Counted from the stretch's first letter, positions 34,346-46,878 are shown. The stretch: 64,000 nt of DNA from Fagopyrum homotropicum (GCA_033239125.1 BSWB01000002.1:8093001-8157000), one strand, 5' to 3'. Numbers and translations: made by a program. Notes: a model not told the origin generated them from the sequence alone.

Positions 34346-35398
34346 GGGGCTAGCTAAGTATTTTCAACGATTTTTTACTAATTTTAAGTATAATTTTTAT
34401 TCATAAATTAATATCCGTTATATGGGTTGTTGACCTACTAAGAGTGATGGTTTGGTAACTTGTATAAATAGAGGTTAATAACGGATATTGAAGATTAAAC
34501 AAATGATAAATTTTTTGGTCTCTTAGCTAAGTTGAGATATAATTTTTTATTCATAACGGATTAATATATGTTTTATGGGTCTTTGACCTACTTTTTTATG
34601 GGTCGTTTACTTACTGTTTTCAGCGAATTTGTTATCCCACGTCGATTATCAAGTATGACTGATATGATATTTTGAAAACTTGAAAAACGTTTATAATTGT
34701 CTAAATTAATACTAATTTATTTGTTATTGTATGAGATTTTATTTAATTTTATATTATAGTATTTTTTTATCGTCATCTATATATTATTTTTAAATTTATA
34801 AATTTTTTATCCCACGTCGATTATTAAGTATGGTTGGAGCCTTATCAAGTTGGCTTTTTTTTAAATAAAATTATTACTCTACGGGTATTCTTTTTTATTT
34901 AAGTATTTTGTTGTCCTATTATGTTTTTTAATCATAAATGACGGGTATTCTTTTTATATTACGTCGGTCGTTACAAGAATAAAGTTCCAGATTTTAAATT
35001 TCGTTAATCATAATTTGTTTTTGCTTTTTCTTGTATTTTTAAACTTTATTTCAACTTTTTGTGTATTTATTTAAAAAAAAAACTTTCAATTTTTATTTTA
35101 TTATTCATCACACATTTCGTTTCTAATTCTTTTTTTTTACAAAATTATATTTCGGGTTCCATTTAGATAATTATAATATATTAAATTAATTTAGTTATAA
35201 GTCTATAACGGAGTTGTGCATTGTAATTTTTTTAAAATAAATTGTGCATTGTATAAGGATTAAATTTATGAAGTGTAGAATAATAAGAAATTCTTTATTT
35301 GTGACTATTTTTTCGTTTTGAGAATAATCAAATCCGAATCATTATTATAAAATTTCATAAATATATATTAAGTTCGTACAACTAATATTATAATGATA

Positions 35399-35426
35399 CC
35401 CGCACAAGGTGCGGGCTATACACTTA
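35399..35426 (+). terminator. Helitron 3' hairpin and terminus
   Basis: CCCGCAC and GTGCGGG pair around a 3-base loop, 7 bases before the terminal CTTA. In Helitrons such hairpins signal the end of rolling-circle transfer. Confidence 0.75.
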
Positions 35427-35956
35427 TTAAAAATAATAATTGTGTTATTTTAGAGAAACTGAGATCTTCTTTCAACGGTTTTGTTTTAATTTTGATGAAA
35501 TCTTTTTTATTTTGTAAAACGATAATTGTGTTTTAAAAAATCGTTATCGTCTTTTAACCTTTATTTATATGGCACAAAAATCACTAATAACAGAATTCAT
35601 AAATAAAAAACACTTTGAAATGAATTCAAACTTTTCTTGAATTTCAAAACTTGTAAAAAAATAAAATTATACAACAATTTACATTTGATATCCTTTTATT
35701 AAAAATATATTATATATCCTTAAATTTTTCTACCGTGATCAAAATAGTGGATCAATTTATTTTAGAGAAAATTGGAGGAACGATACTCTTTTAAAGTGGA
35801 GTTTTGAACTCTGGATGATTGTTAAACAAATTGTATCGTATGATTTTCTTCTTTACACATTTGGTGTTTTGTGTACTTCATATATTGTGTAATCAAAATA
35901 TTTTTGTGTAACTGAATTTGTACTACTTGAATTTGTGTAATCAAAATTATTGGGTA

Positions 35957-36426
35957 CTAGTGTAAACCCCGTGCAAAGCATGAGTATTTTAAAAAATATT
36001 TTTTAACGTGAAATATATTTATATAATTATATTTTTTAAAAATCATAATTAAAGTATACTTTTTTTGGTTTATTACAACGTAATATATTATAACTTTCGG
36101 TAGTTTAAAAATTAAGTTTGAAAAAAATCTACGCAATCGAGTATTTTAGAAAATGAATATATGAGAAACAATTTGTTTATCAAAATTAAAATGTATTTAG
36201 ACGGAATAAATATCAATACTTACATATTGTCTTTTTACATTAGCAATACTTTATTTCATTCATTTATATGGTAAAAATAACTAGGTTTTAATTAATAAAA
36301 GATATAATAAAAATAAATGAATAAAAAATAGTAAAAGATAAATTGTGATAAAATGACATGTGTCATCTGATGTATAAATAAATGACACGTGGCTTTAAGT
36401 GCTTTTACTTTTATGGAGTATATAGA
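35957..36426 (-). mobile_element. Small non-autonomous Helitron, 470 bp
   Basis: On the minus strand it begins TCTATATACTCCATAAAAG after an A (36427). It ends with an imperfect hairpin (around 35965-35984) and CTAG before a T (35956). Removing it restores the AT target. It has no open frame. Confidence 0.75.
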
Positions 36427-38915
36427 TACGGATTTTCATTTTATGTGGTGAGATTTTGTTGTTTCGTGTAAATGTATGAAATTCACTAATTCGTGCAATT
36501 TTACAATGTATGTAGCTTCAACAATTGTATTGTCAATTGTTTGATATTTACATATGTCTAGTGTAGTTAAATTAACTTCGTGCAAATATATTAATATGTT
36601 TATTTTAAAATTGTTTTGTGTAGAGACATCTGTGTAATGTGTTAAAATTACACTAATTTAGGTAAGAAAATAGCCTGAAGATAATGTGAAATTATGGAGA
36701 AAATATTTTTTTAAATATTCAAAATCAATGATGAAGATATGAGTTTTTTTAGGACAAATACACAACATATTAGTGGGTGAATTAATATGAACATTTTCAT
36801 ATATTTTGGTACTTAAAGTTCAAATTTGTGTAAGTATTAGTATGCGTGTATTTCGAAAATATTTTGTGTAGTTTTGAAATAAATATATTTTTATTTTTTG
36901 AAATAAATATATTTTTAATTTTGAATTAAAATATTTTTTTTACTTTTTATTTTTGATCAAGAATATATATAATTTATTTTAATAATATTTATTTTTAAAA
37001 AAATTAAAAAAAATTTAAAATTTTTTTTGTAAGAGTCCAGAAAATTAAACATATAGTATTTTTTTTGGAGGTTAATTTTCTATAATTTATTTTAATTTGA
37101 AAATAACAATATTATTTTTTATGTGTTAATTTATTATTTTTTATAATATACTTTTTCATAATCTTCAAATTAAAGAAAAACATAATTTTTTAAACTTTCG
37201 AATTAATATAAATTATATAAAATTTAAATTCAAAAAAAATTTATTATATTTTAATTCTCTAGAATCTTAATAAAATTTCAAAAAAAAATACATAATTATA
37301 TATATATATATATATTGTAAATAAAAGTAAAAAATAAAAAAATATTTTAATTCAAAATAAAAAATTTATTTGTTTTTAGAAAAAAATATTTAAAACTATT
37401 TTTATTATAAATTTATTAAATAAATTTAATGAGGTCATAATATATTTTAAATTTATTTTTCTAATATTATTATTTTTTTTTTTAATGAATTTTAATGTAA
37501 TATATCAAGAATGGGTATAAAGAGGAAACAAATGAAACCTTGAAGGCACTAAGAGGAATTTTGAAACTTAGTCTCCATTAAGAGGAAAAATTCAAACCTT
37601 ATTGGCACCAAGAGAAAAAATTCTAAAAAATATTACATATAATAAATTATGATGATTTAAGTAGTATAAATTTAGGGCTAATTAGGTAACTAGGTTGTTT
37701 TTTTATTATTGTCCACTAAGTAGGTTTTTTTCAGTTTTCTAATTAGTAAATGTACCCCACTAATATTTTTACTGTTAGGGTTTCACATTTGATTTGATCC
37801 CTCTGCTTATCATTCTCCTCCTCACCTTCTCCGCCCCCTCTCACCGTCGCCTCACTTCCCGCTACTACCGCAAGTCTTGCCGTCAATCCGACAAACAAAT
37901 CCGTCGCTCCCTTCAATCTCCGCTTCTGAAACCTCCCCCCCTCTCTTCTCTCTCGTAGAGCCGGCATCGACGGCGTTGGACGGTGGTGTGACTTCGAAGC
38001 CAGGTTCGTTCGTGCTTTCATTTTCGGTTTGATTTCTGTACATATCTCGTTTTTCATTTCGATTCTTTCTTCATTTTTCTCATTAAGGAAGAGGTTGCGA
38101 GGAGACATCGCCGTCACAACAGAGGATGTTCCGTCCGATCTGTCGTCAGTGCGCAAGATCTAAATCTACAATACATCCTTTCGGACCTTTCCTGGAAGTC
38201 TTCGAGAAGGTAATTGGGTATTTGCCCTCTTTACTCATCTTCTTCCCGTTTGGATAAGCTTGGTATCTCTACTTCGAAGCTTCTTCCAAGCTGCTTATTC
38301 TCGTTTTCCTTTGCCTGAAAAACTAGTTGATGCTGGATTGCAGCTAAAGTGAGGCCAGGTCTCCAATTTGGGTCGTTTTGCTTTTTTGCAACAACAAAAA
38401 AACCCCGCTGATGTTCAATCATTTGGTACTTCTGTCAAAGCTAGTTTGCGTAGGCAGGGAGGGAAGTTGAAGCCAAAGCAAAAGCCAGGAAGAAGAATTG
38501 CAGGGTAAGCTCGGAAGGTTCTAGAGAAGGATTGCATTGGTAGGCTGGTGAGAATGCAAGGAACGAAGCTTGAGGCTGGTGATAATACAAGGAACAAGGC
38601 TTTTAGATCTTTGTTTCCAAAATGCAGGTTTTTATTCTAAATGCATTAATTACCATAGGAACTTCCTTTTCTTAAAAGCATACTCTATGGTCTTGGCGGA
38701 GAACGTTATTTGTGTGGATGGGTATGGTGTTGTTCATGATTGAGTTACTATTTGCTCATCAAGCTTGAGAAGCTGCTTTTGACAATGCTAGGTTATATGC
38801 AAGTGCCTGCTATTAGTTGTAGAGTTTATTGATGTGTCTGAATATTTACTCACTTGATCTTCAAGTTGTTAGAGCCCTTGCGAGAGGTAAGGTTTTACAC
38901 TCCTTGTAAGAAATT
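36427..38915. other. Very AT-rich DNA, then a CT-rich block; no gene resolved
   Basis: 36.4-37.7 kb is mostly A/T homopolymer-rich sequence. Three diverged ~45-bp motifs of the AAGAGGAAAAATTCAAACCTT type lie near 37515-37620. 37.78-38.05 kb is C/T-rich on the plus strand, like a plant 5' UTR. A plus-strand stretch near 38400-38600 contains short duplicated words, such as GCAAGGAACGAAGCTTGAGG versus a diverged copy about 30 bp on. I could not connect these into a gene; a decayed gene or transduplicated fragment is possible. Confidence 0.4.
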
Positions 38916-39190
38916 TGGTATGAAAATAATTTTGGTATGACAAAATTCTGATATGTAAAAATTTGACCAAAATTTTGGTATGAAAAAAATCTGGTATGAC
39001 AATTTCTGGTATGACAAGTTCTGGTATGAAAAGTTCTGGTATGACAAAATTCTGGTATGAAAATAATTTTTGGTATGAGAAATTCTGGTATGAAATTTCT
39101 GGTATGAAATTTCTGGTATGAAAATTTCTGGTATGAAAATTTCTGGTATGAAAATTCTGGTATGAGAAATTTCGGTATGAGAAATTCATT
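38916..39190. repeat. Short tandem repeat, 13-15-bp unit TTCTGGTATGAAA
   Basis: The unit recurs about 17 times with slippage variants (GGTATGACAA, GGTATGAAAA). Long minus-strand open frames with HTRNF/SYQKF repeats are caused by the repeat and are not genes. Confidence 0.9.
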
Positions 39191-39949
39191 CCAGAAAATA
39201 AAAAAGAAATAAAAAATAAATAAAAAAAAAGGCAAGAAAAATAATAAAAGAAAACAAATTCAGTAATTAAAATTTAAAACTTATACTTATATAACAAATA
39301 ACAAACATCATTTATTATTTCTTTCTAAATAGAAGGGTTAATAATTTTTACCTACTATTAAATGAAAGTGGTAAAAAATTTGGGGTACACTTTCTTAAAC
39401 AAAAACTCAAAAAAGCGTAGTATGTCAAATTCTCCCAATTTTTTTTTGTTAGGACATAAACACAGTTGGAAAATAATTTTAGGCCCAAAACAAGAAAAAT
39501 AGATATTACTTTTGGTCCAAGGCAAGAAAGAAGGAAGGTGGACTCCTGCACATATATATTTATTCAGAACAAAGAGTACTTTATAAGTATAAATGAGACA
39601 AAATATAGTTGGATGAAGCCCATGAGGATGGAAATAACTTTACTGAAAAGATGATTGTCATAATGTGTAAAAATGATAAGAAAGAGATTAATGTGCACCC
39701 AAACAATAGTCGAGATACCGAAATATGTCCACATTTGTATGACTCTATATTAACCCAAATCAAGCTATCTCAAATAAGAAAACTAGTAAACCAAACAATA
39801 AGACATGCACAAATGATAAAATACACTGAGATGATAATAAGGTTGGAATGATGGGCCCATTACCACCCACCACGAAATACATTTCATAAATGAGGATTAC
39901 GTTTTTGGAATAGCAGGGATGTGAGGAAAAAGAATTCTAAACTGACATA
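39191..39949. other. Intergenic DNA
   Basis: No supported gene. Short open frames near 39466-39851 have no recognisable features. Confidence 0.45.
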
Positions 39950-40300
39950 ATCTAACATGTAAAAAGGAACATCATCAAATGATCATGTTGGCTGAAACAA
40001 AAATATGCATAGAACCTGATGAGCCATTGTGGAAAACGCTGGTTTTGACAAAATATTTTTTATCCCAACCGTTGGCTTTGTTGGGGTACTATTTATTCTC
40101 TGAAAGGAATATCAACTAAAAGTTGAAAAATCGAGATCACTAAATCTCATAGAGGTTTTTAATTATCAAATATACAAACCTCTCAACGTCCTTTTAAATA
40201 TATCTTCTTCAACTACGCTCCGTTAAACGAGCAAAAGAATAATGAATTCCGGACACAACTAAGAACGGAAGTAACATATATCATCAAACAAACCGGCCCT
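39950..40300 (+). pseudogene. Possible LINE endonuclease relic
   Basis: Fragments in shifting frames resemble the N-terminal endonuclease domain of plant LINE ORF2: LAETKIC (compare the catalytic-glutamate block FLMETK), then AGFDKIFFIPTVGFVGVLF, then FNYAPLNEQKNNEF (compare IYAPP). Frameshifts and stops are frequent, so this is a weak, motif-level call. Confidence 0.4.
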
Positions 40301-40630
40301 AATCATTGGAGATTATACGAACTTATAGAACCTTCCGATAAAAAAGGGGAAGCTCGGTCTCCAATCAACAAGTTTGACAGATTGCACCGACTCGCCTATC
40401 AGTGTAGTCACACCGATCTCTCTACCAAAAGTAATGAATTTACATAGAAAAAGAAAAGAGACGGAAATGACAACACATACGATAATTGGACAGAACTATG
40501 ACATCTTTAGAAATCATTCAAGAATACCCAGGAATCCATTGATACACCCCTGAATGCCGATGTCATATGTGCCTCCGCCAATCCACCTAAAACAGCTTGA
40601 CAATCGGCATGCTTTGTCTTCGCATGAAGC
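40301..40630. other. Intergenic DNA
   Basis: No gene or repeat recognised. Confidence 0.4.
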
Positions 40631-41022
40631 TTGCCCATTTTGGCAACATTTTTTTTTGCCTTTTCTTATGTAATAATAGAAGGGATATTCATGATCCAAC
40701 ATAGAACTTTGAGAGGGAAGAGATGAAGAGATGATGTTTGTAATATCCAGAAAATTATTTCCGATTTCTTTTCCGAGTTGAACCGAATTAAACGATACCG
40801 GACTAGAACGGACGGGGGACCATTCCTTGCCCATTTTGGCAACATGTTTTTTGCCTTTTCTTATGTAATAATAGAAGGGATATTCATGATCCAACATAGA
40901 ACTTTGAGAGGGAAGAGATGAAGAGATGATGTTTGTAATATCCGAAAAATTATTTCCGATTTCTTTTCCGAGTTGAACCGAATTAAACGATACCGGACTA
41001 GAACGGACGGGGGACCATTCCT
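40631..41022. repeat. Recent tandem duplication, about 196-bp unit, two copies
   Basis: 40631-40827 and 40828-41022 are nearly identical, both running from TTGCCCATTTTGGCAACAT to GGGGGACCATTCCT. They differ mainly in T-run length and one substitution. The minus-strand open frame across it repeats DHEYPFYYYIRKGKK because of the duplication. Confidence 0.95.
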
Positions 41023-41760
41023 ATGCTTCTGTACGCAGTGAATTGAAGGCCCAACTTCCCTTCTCTTTTGCAAAGGAAATGGAGGCTCATTTTCCCCTCT
41101 TCTCCACACCTACTACTGAAGGCCCGTTTACCCTCTTCACACATGAGTTGGCGGCCCACTTGCATTCTTCTGTACACATAAGATAATGAAATGTCTCTCT
41201 CGCTCTACTCTCACTCTCTCAGCCTACCTCACGTTGGTATACCCAGAGATTTCGCACGAAGGCTCCTGCTCACGCACAATAGTCGACGAGTCCCTGACCG
41301 ACTTCTAGTCTCTTGGCGTCGCAAGTCACCCGGCCTCACCTCTATCGTGGGCACCGGGTGCCCAGGTATGCTTATTTATCCCTCTTCCACCACTCTCAAT
41401 TGGAACGTTATAAGAGAGACACCTCTACTTCTTATCCCCAACAGATCCGGCAAGAACGACCCTCCTCAAACCATCTGTGCGTCTCTACATAAACCAACAC
41501 CGGAGCCAAGATCGAATCTTTCATTGATCTTCTGCACAAACAACTCACTTGGTAAGGTGCCTTCCCTGCTCTCGTTCTTCTCTTGTGCTTGTGATTGGTG
41601 TAGTGATCACCAACATCCTTGTTTCCAGCAGCGCACCAAACGCCAGGGACCCGGACCATTTTTTCCTCAGCCGGCTGTAGTGACCCTGGTGAGTGTTCTT
41701 GGCCTTGCCTTTCTGTCACTAAGAGTTAGTTGATCGTTTTGGAGAATTCTTTGTTCCTAT
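41023..41760. other. GC-richer block of unknown origin
   Basis: The sequence is less AT-rich than its surroundings and has open frames on both strands (41191-41733 plus; 41432-41719 minus). Neither shows a domain, repeat or splice logic I recognise. It may be the internal or untranslated part of an LTR element next to the LTR-like copy that follows. Confidence 0.35.
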
Positions 41761-42169
41761 GAGTACATATTTTCTTTGTAAGGTTGTCTTTCTTTAGCCA
41801 AAAGTAAGGAAGTTAATCTTCCAATTTAATAAAACTTTCTTTTATGAGTGCTAGTTTATGGTTTTGTGGTTCATGGGAAGTTTTAGAAATATTCTCGGAA
41901 CATTTCTAGGGTTTTGAAACCCAAGGGTAAAATAGTCTTTTTTTACCCTTATAAGAGTAATTTGGTAATTTCCGTTGGGATAACCTTTAAAATCTTTGAA
42001 GTTGGGAATTTCTAAGAGGTTGAAATATGTTCTGATCAACTTAATTGATAGCATGTATTATTATCTATATTTTGGGAATGGTTTAGACGTTTTATCTTCA
42101 TAAATCAGCATGTATGGATGTATATTCTTTGATTATATTGTTGTTTTGTCTACCTTTGTGAGAATCGAG

Positions 42170-43830
42170 GTCTACACCTAGTTTCGTTGTAATTGTAGGG
42201 AAAATGGCACGTTTTGGAACAAAATGGAGCTAAGGAAGCTAAGGAGTCATTAGAGCTACATTTTGGAGCATTGAGGAGTTGTAAGAAAGGCTCAGGAAGC
42301 ATGGAAATGAGATGGAAGGCTGATTTTGGACCAGATTAGAGAGATTGAAGCTCAGTTGAGACTCACCTCGATTGGCTACAGTGCCACCTCGACCGAGGTG
42401 ATCTTCAGAATCGACTCGACCGAGGCGAAGTTATGACGGGACACAAGATCTTTATTTTTAGTGAGATCATTTATTTTTGGAAAGTGAATATAAAATATTT
42501 TAGGATGGATTTCTGGAACGAAGATTATCTTTTTGGCTGATATATTTTGGAAGATATGAAGATATTTTAAAGAAGGAAATTATCTTTTTAAGATATCTTA
42601 TCTTAGGAAGGTAATTCTCCTATATAAAGAGACTGATTTTTTAGATTTCATCCATCTTCGGATCTCCTAATCTCATATTCAGGAAGATCTCGGAGTTGCA
42701 GTTCTCCAGCTCAGAAGGTTTGAAGGAAGTTTGGAAGGTTGAAGAATCCAAGGAAGTTAGCTTGGAGGGAGGTTGTAAGATTTTCTTAGTTTGTTTTGAT
42801 TTGTTGTCTTTCTAGTTGTGATTGAGGAACACAGTTTGTTTGTTTGATTGATTTTTTGATTGAGTTATTGAGACCTTTGTGTTAAGGTTTTCTTGTTTGA
42901 AGATTGATTCTTTTCTTATATATTTGATTATTGTTATCATGATGATTGTTGGCTAAGTTCTTTATGCGATTCTAGGGTGATTGGATGAAAATTGTGGGAA
43001 AGACGATGAAAGAATGAGCCTTTACTCCAGTGGACCCTGAAAGCTCGAGCCTTTACCTTAACCAACGAACACCTCGGTCAGTTATGGAACATCTCGACCG
43101 AGATGGTACATGAACTGAGCGAGGCGAGCTCTTTTTTTATCCTTATCTGAGTTGAGGTTTCAGTTTGCCAAATTCTATCCTTGTTATACCTTTCCTGGTT
43201 CAACGCAAGCCTAGGATGAGACTTATCCGGTGATTCCTTTGTTTGTTTACCCAAGATCATGAGTGTAGGTTTTAAAAGTTTATCCTTTATTGGGGTTTGA
43301 GTGTGCCTTCATCCCATCTTTGAGAGTTAGTCTAAGACTTACCCGGTAAAGGTTGATTCTATCCCCTTGGGTGGTGTGTTGGTTTGAGATTATAGTTCAT
43401 TTCCTTAGTACCTTGAGACTTACCCGGTGAGAGGATCTTTGGTTTGGGATAGTGAGTAGTGAGACTTACCCGGTGATCTATTCCCACCTTAGAAACACCT
43501 TCCCTTTGCAAACCTCAGCTTTGTCCACGTTATCTTTTGAGATCTTGAGTCGGAACCACAATTGGATGCTTTAATCTCTAGAATCCGCATTCCCCTTACC
43601 TGGTTATTACATTATCTTTGATAGCTTGCTGGTTGCGTGTTTGTTATTTGACAACCTGAATTACCGATCTTTGTTTCACCATAGTCCTTGTGTTCGATCC
43701 TGGAATTCTTGCTTTTATTACAATCGATCCGTACACTGCGGGTTCGCTTATTTGCAATTATTCTTGGTATAAATATTAAAGCTTGCACACACCTCTTGGA
43801 GCAAACAAGTGTTTCCTTTTATATCAGGAT
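42170..43830. repeat. Unassigned insertion within LTR-like copy A
   Basis: This block is absent from copy B. It contains CTCGACCGAGGTG-type palindromic words near 42390-42425 and 43080-43100, and four copies of GAGACTTACCCGGTGA-like sequence about 50-120 bp apart (near 43220, 43333, 43423, 43460). The layout suggests a solo LTR of another element; its edges are uncertain and no target duplication was found. Confidence 0.4.
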
Positions 43831-44198
43831 GTTGAGTGCTTTCATTGCGGATCGGGTTTTTGAGTTATCGAGAACTGTAACTTGATTCAGGTAAGTCATT
43901 TGGGCTTACTTAGCTAGCTTCTAGATGTTGGTATGACTGATGATATGGATGATTGATTATATGTTTATTAGTACGTTATTACTTTAAGTATAACCGACCC
44001 TTAATTGACCCAAGAGTAACGGGCAGTGACATTCTACTCAGTAGCCCGAGGGAAACTGAGATGATCTTCGGGACTAGGCCAAGCATGATAGCGGGAATGA
44101 TACCGAATCACTCCATATGGTATACGGGGAGGTATGTCAAACCTCTTGGATAAGAAACAGAGGCGAGAGTCTTAGATGTCTCGTGCAACAACCTTAAA

Positions 44199-46139
44199 CT
44201 AGTTTAGTGCCCGCACTTTGTGCGGGTTGTCTAAATAAAAAATATTATAATTTCACTTTCATGCATCATATATTTGATATTAGTCTATAATAAAAATTAT
44301 TTTTTATTAATTAATATGACTAAGATGTGAGGATTATTTTTTTTAAATAAATAAAAGAACATAATTAAAGTTCTATTACGAAAATTATTATTCGAGTATT
44401 ATATTTATACCTTAATATATTATCACTTTTACTTATATAAAGATATAGAGATAGAGGAGCAAAATTTGATTTAGTTTTAAATTTAACAAATGTGTCAAAT
44501 TTTGTTAGAAGATTTGCGTTAGATTTTCTCAAAAAATCGAGTTAGAATAAATCAGTTTGTTAATTTTGATTGGTAGATAAGTAGATTTAATTTTTGAATT
44601 ATTTATTTTAATAAAATTGACATGGCATGATGACTGTATACAAATTCTAATAAAAAAAATTCTTATAAAATAGTTAATGGCATATCTGTAAATACGTTGT
44701 GACAAATCTGTAAATAAATTGAAAAAATATTGACGTGGACAACCTTAGAGGTTGACACGTGGGCAAGATGGGTGTTGTTTTAGTAATATACTAGTTTTAA
44801 TACCCGTGCCCTGCACGGGTTAGATGGTAATTGTGTTTATAAAAAAATAATTGATAATTTATTACGTTAGAAATTATTTAACCTGTTATGTGATGATTGT
44901 TGTATGGTTGAATTTTATCATATTATAAATAGAAATCAACTAAGAATTCAAACCATGCAACAAATCAATTAAAATAAAATTATATGAATATGGAACCAAA
45001 TTAGTAAGTGATTACAAATAATAATTATTAATATATTAACAAATCAATTAAATAATATTGTGACGTGCTTTAACGAATAATCGATTTATGTAAGTTTGAT
45101 GATGTGGTTGCATGAAACTATGTCAAGTCCAAATTCATATACTGCTTTAGTTGTTTAGCATATAGATATTTTGAAGAAACTATATGAATATGTAACCAAA
45201 TTAGTTTTTTTACTAAAGATTTACTAAATTAATTTCAAGAATTAAAATAAAATTATATTACTATTCATTTTAACATCTACTAAAAATATGTTTAATAAGA
45301 GGGCATGTGTAACACATATCATAAAATTTAAATTAAAAAAATAAAAAAAATAAAATATAAATATAAATAAAAGAGATTTATATAAAATAAGTAGCATGTG
45401 TAAGTTAAAAATTATAATATCCTAAAACCAAATGGTTAAATTTATATAGTGAATCAATTAACAACTAATAATATATGTGAAATTACTAAAATAAAAAAAA
45501 ATATTGAAAAGGTTTTTCAAAAAAATATGTATCCGCAAGGACAACAAGACAAACATATTTTCAATAAAAAAAAAAAAAAACTCTAGACAAAACAAAGTTC
45601 AGTTAAAATAAAAAAAATATAATTAAACAATATTTAAGATTAAATAAAGTAAAGTTTATAGGTTTTTAGAAAAGGAAGAAAAAGAGTTCAACTGAAAATT
45701 ATAAAATTAGAGTAAACAAAAGATTAAATAAAAAAATAAAGTTTATAATTTTTAGAAAAAAATTAAGTTCAATTTAAAATTTAAAAAACATTAGTAAATA
45801 AAATATAAAAACTTTTAAACTTTTTAAAAAATTTTTAGAAAAGTAACAACGTTCAAATGAAAAATAAAAATACTTAACCAAATATTAAGATTAAAAATAA
45901 AGTTTATAAATTTTTAGAAAAAAATAAAGTTTAATTGAAAATTAAAAAAATATAACAAAATATTAAAATCTTTAGAATTAGATTGCAAATCTTAACCATT
46001 TTAATTAATTAATTAAATATCAATTAATCTTGTAGAGGATGTGACTTCATAAAATTGGGACATGTGGCAAAACGATGAGGTGGCGGCACCAAATTGTGTC
46101 AAGTGTCAGATTACGGTTTGCTTTAGTATATAAGATAGA
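44199..46139 (-). mobile_element. Helitron A (596 bp without its insert), disrupted by Helitron B
   Basis: On the minus strand the 3' end has a 7-bp hairpin (44210-44216 with 44220-44226) and CTAG before a T (44198). The 5' end is TCTA at 46139-46136, after an A (46140). The rest of its 5' end, TATATTACTAAAAC, lies beyond Helitron B at 44790. Copy B of the surrounding LTR-like repeat lacks it (near 48502), giving an approximate empty site. Confidence 0.75.
44791..46135 (-). mobile_element. Helitron B, 1345 bp, nested in Helitron A
   Basis: On the minus strand it begins TCTTATATACTAAAGC (from 46135) after an A. It ends with an 8-bp hairpin (44802-44809 with 44813-44820) and CTAG before a T (44790). 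Removing it joins TCTA to TATATTAC and restores a standard Helitron 5' end. The interior is very AT-rich, with no coding capacity seen. Confidence 0.8.
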
Positions 46140-46878
46140 TATAGATTGTACTGAAGTGAATCACCCAAATCATAAGATAATAATCGGCTTTGTGTGTCAA
46201 TTATATTCTTGTTTTATATGTGTTTATGCTATTATTTCTCTACTTATATTTGGATAGTTAGCTAATTGTTGTTTAGACGTGCTACATGTTAAAGGAGGTC
46301 CAATGAGAAAACTTAAAAGGGAATATTTCATATGAATATCCCTTTTATTATTACATAAGTAAAGAGAAATATTGTCAAAATGGGCAATGTTCATGCCAAG
46401 AAAAGACATGCCGCTTGTCTGGCGAACTTAGGCGGAGACACAAATGACATCGATATCCAGGGGCTTATCATCCATAACAGAAATCATGCTTTCACCACCT
46501 TCGACTATTGTATGATCTCCGTCAACCTACAAAATGTTACTTTGAACTTTAAGAATAATCATTTCCGATTAGAATCAATGTGGATGCAAATACAAGATTG
46601 TAAGAATCTAATAAAAACAAACTTACAACTCTTCCGGTTTTTATCTTTTATTTCCCTCAAAATGTTAACTTATTGATGGCTTAAAGACACAATGCAAAAA
46701 ATTATAAAGCTCAAGGGTATAATTAGATAACTGAAAACACTTGAACTTATCCAAAAAAGTAAAAAAATACAAAAAACACAAGTACACCATCTGAGATTTT
46801 TCAAAATTTTAATTGTTCTTTGAATATGTTTTATTTTTTAATAGTGTTTATAGAGATTATTTAAAAGATTAGATTATA

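Larger units (their letters stand above)
30491..35426 (+). mobile_element. Tandem Helitron array: three units, six 5' ends, one 3' end, U2 snRNA-derived cargo
   Basis: The element starts with TCTATATATACTACTAAAC directly after an A. It ends with a 7-bp hairpin (35399-35405 with 35409-35415), a 7-base spacer, CTTA and a T. This is Helitron architecture at an AT target, except that the last four bases are CTTA instead of CTRR. The 5' end occurs six times, in pairs 81 bp apart (30491/30572, 32020/32101, 33622/33703). Each pair is followed by a nearly identical body. No Rep/helicase gene is present, so it is non-autonomous. Each unit carries sequence clearly related to U2 snRNA, with its promoter. 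It lies about 430 bp from the membrane-protein start codon. Confidence 0.85.
33622..35426 (+). repeat. Helitron array unit 3 with the only 3' terminus (1805 bp)
   Basis: Same body as units 1 and 2, but it continues past the common break point (near 35240) for about 190 bp into the terminal hairpin. Partial U2-like blocks recur at about 34380-34450 and 34510-34605. Confidence 0.9.
41761..46270 (-). repeat. LTR-like repeat, copy A (interrupted by three later insertions)
   Basis: Its parts match 47.93-48.66 kb: AAGGGTAAAAT near 41924, GGGCTTACTTAGCT near 43900, AGAGTAACGGGC near 44013, and TATTTGGATAGTTAGCTAA near 46246. It is split by an unassigned insertion (about 42.17-43.83 kb) and by the nested Helitrons (44199-46139). 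Copy B ends in TGTTACA on the plus strand, which suggests a Ty3-type LTR oriented on the minus strand. No coding domain remains. Confidence 0.5.

Noticed and set aside
37743..38156. Minus-strand 137-aa open frame
   Set aside because: Low-complexity and charged, with no domain; the plus strand looks like a CT-rich leader instead.
38861..39235. Minus-strand open frames with HTRNF/SYQKF repeats
   Set aside because: They come from translating a 13-15-bp tandem repeat and have no start context or family features.
41191..41733. 180-aa plus-strand open frame as a gene
   Set aside because: No domain, no conserved-looking pattern and an overlapping open frame on the other strand; it sits next to repeat DNA.
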